A stretch of DNA of 64,000 nt from Fibrobacter sp. GTDB lineage: Bacteria; Fibrobacterota; Fibrobacteria; Fibrobacterales; Fibrobacteraceae. The stretch's first letter is position 1; the number at the start of each line of letters is the position of its first letter. Shown here piece by piece: positions 8,013 to 16,495 of the stretch. A program made the translations under genes and the position numbers. Location: assembly GCF_017545445.1 (NCBI RefSeq), contig NZ_JAFWOM010000175.1, positions 54,029 through 118,028 of the forward strand, in the 5' to 3' direction. The notes below the pieces were generated by a model. It was not told where the DNA came from. It saw only the letters and a program-made list of their open reading frames with translations, and made no database searches.

Positions 8013-9869
8013 ATGAAATCAAAATTCTTAAAAGGATTATTGTCTGCAGCGCTTTTGGGTGGTGCAGTTAACGCTGTTGCTGGTCCCGGCTTGGCTGATG
8101 GTGCGGCTAAGTTTGTCGGTAACATTACGACTCGCGGTCAAGTCCGTAGTGACTTTACGGAACTGTGGAACCAGATCACTGCTGAAAACGAATGTAAGTG
8201 GGGTTCTATCAACACTGGCCGTGGTCAGTTCAACTGGAGCGGTTGCGATGCCGCTTATAACTGGGCAAAAAAAAACGGTGGCCACTTCAAGTTCCACGCT
8301 TTGGTGTGGGGTTCCCAGTATCCGAACTGGATCAAGGGCAAGAGTGCTTCCGAAACTAAGCAAATCATTGAAGAATGGTTTGACGCCGTTGCCAAGCATT
8401 ACCCCGATCTTGAAATGATCGACGTGGTGAACGAAGCTATCCGCACGGGCAATAACAGCTACCATTCCGACTATCCGAGCACCAATATTATCGCGGCTCT
8501 CGGTGGCGATAACGGCAACTACGAATTCGTGGCAGAAGCCTTCAGAATGGCCCGTAAACGTTGGCCGAATGCAATCTTGATTTATAACGACTACAATACC
8601 GTCCAGTGGCAGAAAAACGAAGGTATTGACCTTATCCAGAAGCTGAAGAAAGCCGGTGCTCCGGTGGATGCCTACGGCTTGCAGGCTCACGACATGCAGG
8701 TTTCCGGTGGTCAGCAAGGTGGCCAGGGCGGTGGCGGTTCCTGCTTGAACATCAATACGCTCAAGAGCGCCATCGAAGAAATCTGGAACAAGACGCAGAT
8801 TCCGCTGTTCATTTCTGAATACGATATCGCTTCGAATGACGACAATGACCAGAAGAATTGCTACTCGCAGCAGATTTCCTACTTCATGGAAAACGAGCAC
8901 ATTGCGGGTATCACCATTTGGGGTTATATCTACGGTGCAACTTGGACATCCGGCGGTAACTCCGGCATTATCAGGGATGGCAAGGACCGTCCGGCCATGA
9001 CTTGGCTCAAGGAATACCTCTCCAAGAACAAGGGTGCCAATACCACAGGACTTGCTACGGGTGACGTAGCTCCGGTGGAGCCTGTTCCGCAGGAACCGTT
9101 CAAGGGTTCTCCGATTGCCATTCCGGGCAAGGTCGAAGTGGAAGACTTCGATAAGCCGGGCCAGGGCAAGAACGACGATGGTACAAGCAACGCTTCTTAC
9201 AGCGACGACACTGAGAACCACGGCGACTCCGATTACCGCAAGGACACGGGTGCAGACTTGTACAAGAAGGCCTCTGGAGTTGTGCTCGGCTATAACCAAG
9301 AAGGTGATTGGTACGAATGGACCGTTGATGTGAAGAAAGCTGGTGACTATACCGTATTCGCTTCTGTCGCCACGGAAAATTCGACTTCTAGCTTCTCGCT
9401 TTCTGTCGATGGCAAGGTCGCTGTCGAAAAGGTCGCGCTTTCTGGTTCAAGCTTTGACGATTTCAGCAATGTCAAGGCGAACATCTCGCTCCCGGCTGGC
9501 AAGCATGTCCTCCGCATGGATGTGACCGGCTCCTGGTTCGATATTGACTACTTCAACTTTGTCGAAGGCAAGGATGCAAAGGATCCTGCTGAAGGTGGCA
9601 GCGAAGGCGGTAAAGAAGGTGGAAACGGTGGCGAAGGCGGTGACAAGCCGGGCGAAGCTATCCGTACGACCATCCACATGGAAACCCCGGTGCTCAGTGC
9701 CTATGATGTCTTTGACGTGAACGGTGTCCGTCTCGGTCGCATGAGAGCCTACTCCATGGGCGAAGCTGTGGAAATTCTTAAGAGCACAAGCGACATCAAG
9801 GTTCAGGGCATCTACTTGCTCCGCTCCGTGAAGAATGGTGCCGTGAAGTCCGTCCGCGTCGCTCGCTAA
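8013..9869 (+). CDS. Secreted GH10 endo-xylanase with CBM6 (xylanase 2)
   Basis: 619 residues from ATG 8013, which follows GAGGATGTGGAA; an in-frame ATG at 7980 has no such site. Signal peptide about 1-23. GH10 domain about 25-350 with acid/base E141 (DVVNEA) and nucleophile E269 (FISEYDI). Residues about 231-243 form a Gly/Gln-rich stretch (GGQQGGQGGGGS) inside the catalytic domain that xylanase 1 lacks. CBM6 spans about 366-516 (GDWYEWTVDV, WFDIDYFNF). A second Gly/Glu-rich linker (about 527-548) leads to the conserved C-terminal module ending SVKNGAVKSVRVAR. It is closest to xylanase 3, including the intergenic DNA, so these two are probably the latest duplicates. Confidence 0.93.
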   Translation: MKSKFLKGLLSAALLGGAVNAVAGPGLADGAAKFVGNITTRGQVRSDFTELWNQITAENECKWGSINTGRGQFNWSGCDAAYNWAKKNGGHFKFHALVWGSQYPNWIKGKSASETKQIIEEWFDAVAKHYPDLEMIDVVNEAIRTGNNSYHSDYPSTNIIAALGGDNGNYEFVAEAFRMARKRWPNAILIYNDYNTVQWQKNEGIDLIQKLKKAGAPVDAYGLQAHDMQVSGGQQGGQGGGGSCLNINTLKSAIEEIWNKTQIPLFISEYDIASNDDNDQKNCYSQQISYFMENEHIAGITIWGYIYGATWTSGGNSGIIRDGKDRPAMTWLKEYLSKNKGANTTGLATGDVAPVEPVPQEPFKGSPIAIPGKVEVEDFDKPGQGKNDDGTSNASYSDDTENHGDSDYRKDTGADLYKKASGVVLGYNQEGDWYEWTVDVKKAGDYTVFASVATENSTSSFSLSVDGKVAVEKVALSGSSFDDFSNVKANISLPAGKHVLRMDVTGSWFDIDYFNFVEGKDAKDPAEGGSEGGKEGGNGGEGGDKPGEAIRTTIHMETPVLSAYDVFDVNGVRLGRMRAYSMGEAVEILKSTSDIKVQGIYLLRSVKNGAVKSVRVAR

Positions 9870-9915
9870 AAATTCCTAATCCATAACTCCCCCAAGGGAG
9901 CCTTAAATACCCAAA

Positions 9916-9945
9916 GGCCTTCGAGGTAACACTCGAAGGTTCTTT
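9916..9945 (+). terminator. Terminator of xylanase 2
   Basis: CCTTCGAG (9918-9925) pairs perfectly with CTCGAAGG (9932-9939) around GTAACA, followed by TTCTTTG. It is homologous to the terminators at 7526 and 12338. Confidence 0.75.
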
Positions 9946-10105
9946 GTTTGTAATTAGGTTTTAGGTGATAGGTTGTAGGTGGTAGGAATGTCCTGAGTAT
10001 ATCGGGACTAATGATTCAGTGAAATCATGTAATGCGTGGACCCTATCGGTCATCCTACGGATTCCCTCCAGGGTGACAGGATGCGATAGAATTTATGCCG
10101 TTGCT

Positions 10106-10139
10106 GTCATCCTGGAGGCGTCAGCCGATAGGATCCAGT
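10106..10139 (+). repeat. 34-nt repeat, inverted copy at 18226-18259
   Basis: The 34 nt from GTCATCC to GGATCCAGT at 10106-10139 are the exact reverse complement of 18226-18259. Related, less exact members start at 7621, 12418 and 38679 (same strand) and at about 40136 and 48100 (opposite strand). Confidence 0.85.
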
Positions 10140-10140
10140 C

Positions 10141-10231
10141 AGCTCTAATCACTTACACGGTACTTTTCGCATTGTCATCCCGGTCACAGTGCCGGGATCT
10201 CCTTACACAGTTCTCATCACAGATACGGAAC
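10141..10231 (+). repeat. 91-nt intergenic repeat, copy B
   Basis: Nearly identical to 7655-7745 (two differences by eye). It contains the ATCCCGG...CCGGGAT hairpin. Confidence 0.85.
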
Positions 10232-10295
10232 CCCTTGCGTTTCACTTCCTACCGCCTACTGTCTACTTCCTACTTTCATTGTAAATTTCTATTTA

Positions 10296-10358
10296 TCGAC
10301 AAATTGTCAATGATATTTATCTCTTTTTGAAGTTATTTGAAAAAAAAGAGAATAAATT
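10296..10358 (+). promoter_or_regulatory. Conserved xylanase leader/promoter region, copy 3
   Basis: TCGACAAATTGTCAATGATA starts at 10296, 103 nt before the start of xylanase 3, with the palindrome GACAAATTGTC. The TAAATT at about 10353 could be the -10. Confidence 0.55.
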
Positions 10359-10398
10359 CAAATTAGGTGTGTAGGTTCTAACCTATAGGGATGTGATT

Positions 10399-12288
10399 AT
10401 GAAATCAAAATATTTGAAGGGCGTAGTGTCTGCTGCGCTTTTAAGTGGGGCCGTTTTTTCGTATGCAGGCCCCGGTATTGCCGACGGTGCTGCCAAGTTT
10501 ATCGGCAACATCACACAGTCTGGCACTGCTCCTGGTCCTAATGACCAGTTTACCAAACTGTGGAACCAGGCGACAGCTGAAAACGGCTGTAAGTGGGGCT
10601 CCGTCGAGGGTACTCGTGGCCGTTACAATTGGGGCGCCTGCGATGCCGCCTATAACTGGGCAAAACAGAACGGTGGTCACTTCAAGTTCCACGCCTTGGT
10701 ATGGGGTTCCCAGTATCCAGGCTGGCTCAATGGCCTTAGCACAGAAGAAACGAAGAAGGCGATTACAGCCTGGTTCGATGCTGTCAAGGAACATTACCCC
10801 GATCTCGAAATGATCGACGTGGTGAACGAAGCTATCCGTACGGGTAACAACAGCTATCATTCTCCTTACGGCAAAAACAACAACATCATTCCGGCACTCG
10901 GTGGCGATAACGGTGGCAATTACCAGTTCGTAACGACTGCCTTCAAGATGGCACGTGAACGTTGGCCGAAGGCAATCCTCATCTATAACGACTACAACAC
11001 CGTCCAGTGGAATAAGGATCAGGGCATTCAGCTTATCCAGACCATCAAGAAAAACGGCGCTCCGGTTGACGCTTACGGCTTGCAGGCTCATGACATGATG
11101 AGTCAGGGCGGTGGCCAAGGCGGTACCGGTGGCGGCGGCGTCTGCTTGAACATCAATACGCTCAAGAGCATTACCAAGGAAATTTGGGACAAGACCCAGA
11201 CTCCGATGTTCATTAGCGAATACGACATTGCAACGACCGATGACAATATCCAGAAACAGTGCTATCAGGAACAGATCACGCACTTCATGGAAAACGAGCA
11301 CGTTGCAGGTATTACGTTGTGGGGCTATATCTATGGCCATACTTGGCTCGACTGTAACGGAAAAGCTCCCGGATGCTCCGGCATTATCAAGGATGGCAAG
11401 GATCGCGCCGCTATGGCGTGGCTCAGAGATTACCTCTCCAAGAACAAGGGCGTGAACACGACTGGTCTTGCAACAGGTGATGTGACTCCGGTGGAACCTG
11501 TTCCGCAGGAACCGTTCAAGGGTTCTCCGATTGCCATTCCGGGCAAGGTCGAAGTTGAAAACTTCGATAAACCGGGCCAGGGCAAAAACGAAGACGGCTC
11601 CAGCAATGCCTCGTACGGCGACGACAGCGAAAATCACGGTGACTCCGATTACCGCAAGGACACGGGCGCTGACCTTTACAAGAAAGCTACCGGTGTTGTA
11701 CTCGGATATAACCAGGAAGGTGATTGGTATGAATGGACTGTAAACGTGGCAAAGGCTGGCGACTATACCGTATTTGCCTCTGTCGCGACAGAAAATTCGA
11801 CTTCTAGCTTCTCGCTTTCTGTCGATGGCAAGGTTGCTGTTGAAAAGGTCGCCCTTTCCGGTTCAAGTTTCGACGATTTCAGCAATGTAAAGGCTAACAT
11901 CAATCTCCCGGCAGGCAAGCATATCCTCCGCATGGATGTGACCAGTTCCTGGTTCGATATCGACTACTTCAACTTTGTCGAAGGCAAGGATGCTGCTGAT
12001 CCGGAGAATAAGGGTAACGATAATCCCGGTCAAGGTGGTGACAATCCGGGCCAAGGTGGCGATAAACCGGGCCAAGCCATCCAGACGAAAATCCACATGG
12101 AAATTCCGGTGCTTGGCGCCTACGATGTCTTTGACGTGAACGGAGTTCGTCTCGGTCGCATGAGAGCTTATACCATGGATGATGCTGTGCAAATCCTCAA
12201 GACTACGAGCGAAATCAAGACTCAAGGCATTTACTTGCTCCGCTCCGTGAAAAATGGCGCAGTGAAGTCCGTCCGAATCGCTCGCTAA
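10399..12288 (+). CDS. Secreted GH10 endo-xylanase with CBM6 (xylanase 3)
   Basis: 629 residues from ATG 10399, preceded by ATAGGGATGTGATT as in the paralogues; a GTG two codons upstream is a weaker option. Signal peptide about 1-23. GH10 domain about 25-360 with acid/base E144 (DVVNEA) and nucleophile E274 (FISEYDI). It has the same kind of Gly-rich insertion as xylanase 2 inside the barrel (about 236-247, GGGQGGTGGGG). CBM6 about 377-527. A linker of NPGQGGD units (about 538-558) precedes the conserved C-terminal module (AYDVFDVNGVRLG, ending KSVRIAR). The variation in linkers and the catalytic-domain loop, with near-identical CBMs, suggests that gene conversion keeps the CBMs alike. Confidence 0.93.
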   Translation: MKSKYLKGVVSAALLSGAVFSYAGPGIADGAAKFIGNITQSGTAPGPNDQFTKLWNQATAENGCKWGSVEGTRGRYNWGACDAAYNWAKQNGGHFKFHALVWGSQYPGWLNGLSTEETKKAITAWFDAVKEHYPDLEMIDVVNEAIRTGNNSYHSPYGKNNNIIPALGGDNGGNYQFVTTAFKMARERWPKAILIYNDYNTVQWNKDQGIQLIQTIKKNGAPVDAYGLQAHDMMSQGGGQGGTGGGGVCLNINTLKSITKEIWDKTQTPMFISEYDIATTDDNIQKQCYQEQITHFMENEHVAGITLWGYIYGHTWLDCNGKAPGCSGIIKDGKDRAAMAWLRDYLSKNKGVNTTGLATGDVTPVEPVPQEPFKGSPIAIPGKVEVENFDKPGQGKNEDGSSNASYGDDSENHGDSDYRKDTGADLYKKATGVVLGYNQEGDWYEWTVNVAKAGDYTVFASVATENSTSSFSLSVDGKVAVEKVALSGSSFDDFSNVKANINLPAGKHILRMDVTSSWFDIDYFNFVEGKDAADPENKGNDNPGQGGDNPGQGGDKPGQAIQTKIHMEIPVLGAYDVFDVNGVRLGRMRAYTMDDAVQILKTTSEIKTQGIYLLRSVKNGAVKSVRIAR

Positions 12289-12337
12289 AAAGTTCCTAAT
12301 CCACACTCCCCATATCCAAAAAGGGAGAATACCCAAA

Positions 12338-12369
12338 GGCCTTCGAGGTACCCCCTCGAAGGTTCTTTT
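12338..12369 (+). terminator. Terminator of xylanase 3
   Basis: CCTTCGAG (12340-12347) pairs with CTCGAAGG (12355-12362), followed by TTCTTTT. Confidence 0.75.
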
Positions 12370-12417
12370 GCAATTAGGGATTAGGTAGTAGGGGTTAGGT
12401 TTTAGGGGGGACGAGCG

Positions 12418-12700
12418 TCATCCTGACGACCGAAGGGAGGAAGGATCCAGTCACAGTTCTCATCACATTGTCATCCCGGCCTAAGGTCCCTGAGCTCGGT
12501 TGGTGAGCCTGCCGAACCATGCCGAAGGGCCGGGATCTCCTTACACAGTACTCATCACAGATACGGAACCCCTTACATTGGATTATCGCTTCGCTCTAAT
12601 CCCAAATGCTAAGCTCGGTCATGAGTAAGCAAGCTTACTCGCGACGCTCGCTTTACGCATTTGTCCTCTTCCTACTTCCTACCGCCTACTTCCTACTAAC
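12418..12700. repeat. Composite repeat block before the first histidine kinase
   Basis: The gap 12289-12795 has no visible gene. It contains a GTCATCC...GGATCCAGT element (12418-12451) and a palindrome whose arms ATCCCGGCC and GGCCGGGAT are separated by about 46 nt instead of about 6 (12473-12536). It also has a partial copy of the 91-nt repeat (12531-12569), a 63-nt repeat (12603-12665) and CTTCCTACCGCCTAC units (12666-12700). Confidence 0.6.
12603..12665 (+). repeat. 63-nt dispersed repeat (second copy 40216-40278)
   Basis: The two copies have equal length. Both begin CAAATGCT and end TTACGCATTTGTC, and about 47 of 63 positions agree by eye. The AAATGC/GCATTT ends are inverted repeats of each other. 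Confidence 0.65.
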
Positions 12701-12795
12701 CTCTCCCCCAAAAATTCAAAAATTTCCACCCTCAGCCTTATCAAATTGTTCAAAAATGATGTAATTTTATTTATGACTATCGAAGTGGAGCATAA

Positions 12796-15700
12796 ATGAG
12801 TGATAGTAAGAGACAATCCGCATACGCAGACCTTTTTGCAGACGTATTTTACGAGCAGTTCATCTCGGCTTATTACCTAAATCTCGTTGACCATACGTAT
12901 GCTGTTTATTATCGCGAAGACGATACCAAGAAAGAGTATAGGGAAGACGGCTGTAACGGTTTCGATGTCTTGAAAAAGTTTATTTCCGAAGATGTCCATG
13001 TCGATGACCGTGAACAGTTGAAGGGGCTTTTGTCGCCGGAATATATCCGCAACCGTCTGAAAAAAGAAAGCACCTTCTCCTATGTGATTCGAGGCCTTTC
13101 TACGGGTATGGAGCGCTATTGTAGGCTTCAGGTTTCTCGTGGTCGCGACGAGGACCATGCCGCGGTTTGTTTCTTGAATGTCGATGACGAAATGCGGAAA
13201 CGCATGAAAATTGAAGAGGGCAACCGCGTCATCCGGGCTTTTGCAGCCGAATATGAATCGCTTTACAGTATAAATCTCGATACCGAAGAGATGATTCCCT
13301 ATGTAAAGTCCAATATGGAAAACGTCTTTGAGGAAAGCGTTCGAGATAAGGAATCGTATTCCGAGGCACTTGAAAAATATGTAGAGAAATCAGTCATTGC
13401 CGAAGACCGTAAGCGGGTTCTGGATCTTGCTTCTATCCGGAACATTCGTGCAAGGCTTTTGAAACAAAGTAGTTTTGAAGTTGATTTTAAGAACGATAAG
13501 GACCGCTATTACGAAATGAAATTCGTTCGGTTGTCCGGCGATAATCTCTCCAGTATCGTCCTTGGCATTGCGGACCGCGATGAAATCACGCGCTCGAATT
13601 TGATGAACCGCGAATTTTCCGAAATCGCAAATGCTCTGAGCGTTGAATATGAAATCATCTATTACGTGAACTTGATAGATGAATCGTATGATGTATTCAA
13701 CAAAGAAGACAGCTACATCAAGCTGAAATTGGTAATGTCGGGAAAGAATTTTTTTCACGAATGCCTCAGAGATATCAAAAAAATAATTTATCCACAGGAT
13801 GTTGAAAAACTTGTCTCCGTTATGAACAAGAAATTTTTGCTCACGCAACTTGCGGGGGATAAGTCCTATTCTATAGAGTACAGGCTTGTTGTCGATGGGC
13901 AACCCCAGTATTACCGTCTCAAGGCTCTTTGGTCTAAATTAGCGGCTGACCACATTATTATCGCTGTCGCAAACGTCAACGATGAAGTTGTTGCGAGAGA
14001 AGAACATAAGCGCGATATGGAACGCAATTTCGATATCATTAACGTTCTTGCGACGGAATATTCGTCTGTTTATTACATCGATCTCGAAACGGATAGTCTC
14101 ACGCCTTATACGATGAACGCTTATACGGAATCAAAGTTCGGAAAGATTTTTTCGAACGGAATCCACTATTCCGACGCTTTCAAGATGTATGTCGATAGTT
14201 TTGTCTATGAAGCGGACAAGGCGATGGTGCTCGATGCCGGTTCCATAAAAAATATCGAAGCCCAACTCAATGCGCAGAAGTCTTTTATTACGCAGTACCG
14301 GAGTTTTGATGGGGATGTTACCCGCTATTGCGAAATGAAGTTCGTAAAAGTTGGTTCCGAAGAAGATAAGCCGAAAGCCGTTGTGCTAGGTTTTGCCGAC
14401 AAGGATATTGAAATCCTCAATCGTTATGTCGATAGCAAGATTTATGAAGATTACTTTGGCGTTTATTTTGTGAACCTCGAAGACAATACCATTCGTAGCG
14501 TCCGCGATTCTTCTGTCTATGCCAGGGGCCGTGATTACGGTGGAATTGCCCCTTATAGCGCTTCTGTTCTCGAATTCAGCAAGGCTGTTTTGCCCGATTT
14601 CCGCGGAATTTGGGAAAACTTTTCGAATGTCGATTTTATGCGTACGTACTTGGCGAACGATGATAAACGCGAATACAGCTACAGGGCGCTCAAAGGCGAA
14701 TGGCGTCGTGTGGTGATGTATGTCATTGAACGCAAAAACGGAGTTCCTGTCAGTTTCATTCTTGCGTTCATGTTCATCGATAACGAGACTGCGCAAAAGA
14801 TGGAACTGGATGCGAAAATTGCAGAGCAGAAAAAGGCACTTGAAGAGCAACAAGTCCTTTTGGAAAAAGCCCTCGTGCAGACAGAAGCCGCGAACAAGGC
14901 TAAGACGGTATTTCTCTCGAATATGTCGCACGATATTCGCACTCCGATGAACGCCATTATCGGTTTTACAAGGCTCGCTTTGTGCAATCTGGGGGATGCA
15001 TCCATCGTCAAGAATTATCTTGAAAAGACGGTTGTCTCCAGTACGCATCTGCTTTCGCTTATAAACGATATCTTGGATATGAGCCGTATCGAATCTGGAA
15101 AAATCGTTCTCGAAGACGTGAATTGCAGCTTGTCCGAAATCATGCACGACTTGAATACGATTATTCTAGGGGAGGCTAACGTCAAACATCAAAAACTTTG
15201 CATGGACAGCTTTAATGTGGATAACGAAAATGTTGTCTGTGACAAACTGCGTTTGCATCAAGTGCTGATAAACTTGCTTTCCAATGCGGTCAAGTTTACG
15301 CCTGTGGGTGGCAATATCCATGTGCTAGTCCGCCAGACAGCGACTCACGACAATGTTGGCTCTTACGAGTTCCATGTGAAGGACGATGGCATCGGCATGA
15401 GTCCTGAATTCTTGAAAGTTCTGTACGAACCGTTTGAACGCGAACGAACCTCAACTTTATCCAAGACGCAGGGAACAGGGCTTGGAATGTCCATTACGAA
15501 GAAAATTGTCGATATGATGGGCGGTACGATAGATGTGGTCAGCGCTCCAGGAAAAGGAACGGAATTCATTGTCCATTTAGATTTGAAAATTCAAGAAACC
15601 TCAGTAGATTTGACAAACTTGCAAAAACTGAGGAATGCCCGTGCTCTTGTCGTCGAAAGCGATTATAACGCTTGTTCTAGCGCTACGCAGCTTTTGTGGC

Positions 15701-16434
15701 ATCTTGGAATGCGTGCGGAATGGACGATGTATGGCAACGAGGCTGTTCTTTTGATGCACGAATCGGCCAAGCGCGGCGAGCCGTACGCAGTCATTATCGT
15801 CGATTGCGCCATGCTGGACATGGGCGCTATTGATGTAGTCCGCGAAATCAGACGGATTCCTGTAGATGAAAAGCCTGTTGTCATCATGACCTCTTACGAC
15901 TGGTCGGAAATTGAAAAAGAGGCGCGGAAAGCCGGAGTGACAGACTTTATCAGCAAACCGCTTTTCCTTTCCGAAGTTCGCGATTCTTTGGCCCGTGCAA
16001 TCGGAGCTTTGCAGGATGATGACAAAAAAGGGGCGGAAGAACCATTTGACTTTACGGGCAAGAAAGTTCTCCTCGTCGAAGATAACGAACTGAATCAAGA
16101 AATCGCACAAAGTCTTCTGAGCGATATGGGTTTAGTGGTTGATTGCCTTGATGATGGCTCTTTGGCCGTGGAAAAACTCAAGACAGCTCCGTCGAATGCT
16201 TATGACTTGATTCTCATGGATGTACAGATGCCTATCATGAGCGGTCTTGAAGCGTCCCGCTGCATAAGGGCGATGGATAGCGAGTATCTAAAAAATGTTC
16301 CGATTGTCGCCATGACCGCAAATGCGTTTGAAGAAGACCGCAAGGCCGCTATCGATGCCGGTATGAACGAACATATCGCCAAACCCATCGATGTGGTCAA
16401 GCTCAAAGAAGTACTAAAAAAGTTCTTAAAGTAG
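12796..16434 (+). CDS. Soluble hybrid histidine kinase with repeated N-terminal sensor units and two receiver domains
   Basis: 1212 residues, no transmembrane segment, so a cytoplasmic sensor. Residues about 10-680 contain five diverged units of about 130 residues, each with a YYxNLxxxxY-like motif (AYYLNLVDHTY, SLYSINLDTEE, IIYYVNLIDESY, SVYYIDLETDS, GVYFVNLEDNT), probably PAS-like. A short coiled coil (about 675-705) leads to HisKA with H712 in MSHDIRTPMNA, a HATPase_c domain with N-box LINLLSNAVKFTP, then REC1 (about 940-1070, acceptor in VDCAMLD) and REC2 (about 1090-1210, DLILMDVQMP). It has no Hpt of its own. The start follows GTGGAG. It converges with a REC-HD-GYP gene, and both have paralogues further on, so this island likely feeds a phosphorelay into cyclic-di-GMP turnover (inference). 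Confidence 0.88.
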   Translation: MSDSKRQSAYADLFADVFYEQFISAYYLNLVDHTYAVYYREDDTKKEYREDGCNGFDVLKKFISEDVHVDDREQLKGLLSPEYIRNRLKKESTFSYVIRGLSTGMERYCRLQVSRGRDEDHAAVCFLNVDDEMRKRMKIEEGNRVIRAFAAEYESLYSINLDTEEMIPYVKSNMENVFEESVRDKESYSEALEKYVEKSVIAEDRKRVLDLASIRNIRARLLKQSSFEVDFKNDKDRYYEMKFVRLSGDNLSSIVLGIADRDEITRSNLMNREFSEIANALSVEYEIIYYVNLIDESYDVFNKEDSYIKLKLVMSGKNFFHECLRDIKKIIYPQDVEKLVSVMNKKFLLTQLAGDKSYSIEYRLVVDGQPQYYRLKALWSKLAADHIIIAVANVNDEVVAREEHKRDMERNFDIINVLATEYSSVYYIDLETDSLTPYTMNAYTESKFGKIFSNGIHYSDAFKMYVDSFVYEADKAMVLDAGSIKNIEAQLNAQKSFITQYRSFDGDVTRYCEMKFVKVGSEEDKPKAVVLGFADKDIEILNRYVDSKIYEDYFGVYFVNLEDNTIRSVRDSSVYARGRDYGGIAPYSASVLEFSKAVLPDFRGIWENFSNVDFMRTYLANDDKREYSYRALKGEWRRVVMYVIERKNGVPVSFILAFMFIDNETAQKMELDAKIAEQKKALEEQQVLLEKALVQTEAANKAKTVFLSNMSHDIRTPMNAIIGFTRLALCNLGDASIVKNYLEKTVVSSTHLLSLINDILDMSRIESGKIVLEDVNCSLSEIMHDLNTIILGEANVKHQKLCMDSFNVDNENVVCDKLRLHQVLINLLSNAVKFTPVGGNIHVLVRQTATHDNVGSYEFHVKDDGIGMSPEFLKVLYEPFERERTSTLSKTQGTGLGMSITKKIVDMMGGTIDVVSAPGKGTEFIVHLDLKIQETSVDLTNLQKLRNARALVVESDYNACSSATQLLWHLGMRAEWTMYGNEAVLLMHESAKRGEPYAVIIVDCAMLDMGAIDVVREIRRIPVDEKPVVIMTSYDWSEIEKEARKAGVTDFISKPLFLSEVRDSLARAIGALQDDDKKGAEEPFDFTGKKVLLVEDNELNQEIAQSLLSDMGLVVDCLDDGSLAVEKLKTAPSNAYDLILMDVQMPIMSGLEASRCIRAMDSEYLKNVPIVAMTANAFEEDRKAAIDAGMNEHIAKPIDVVKLKEVLKKFLK

Positions 16435-16465
16435 AAACGGCTCTGCCAGTGCTAGGATGCTGTGC

Positions 16466-16490
16466 CTAACCACTAACCACTAACCACTTT
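16466..16490 (+). repeat. TAACCAC heptamer tract between convergent genes
   Basis: Three consecutive TAACCAC units (16468-16488) lie in the 61-nt gap between the convergent kinase and regulator genes. No clear terminator hairpin is seen there. Confidence 0.6.
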
Positions 16491-16495
16491 CTATT

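Larger units (their letters stand above)
9949..10295. other. Repeat-filled gap between xylanases 2 and 3
   Basis: No gene is visible. It begins with TAGG-rich DNA (9952-9988) and holds GTCATCC-type repeats and the second 91-nt repeat. It ends with CTTCCTACCGCCTACTG-type units (about 10246-10275), repeating the order of the gap at 7559-7907. Confidence 0.6.

Noticed and set aside
16435..16495. Bidirectional terminator between the convergent kinase and regulator genes
   Set aside because: Only TAACCAC units and a weak GCCAGTGC-type sequence are visible; no stable stem with a T-run on either strand.
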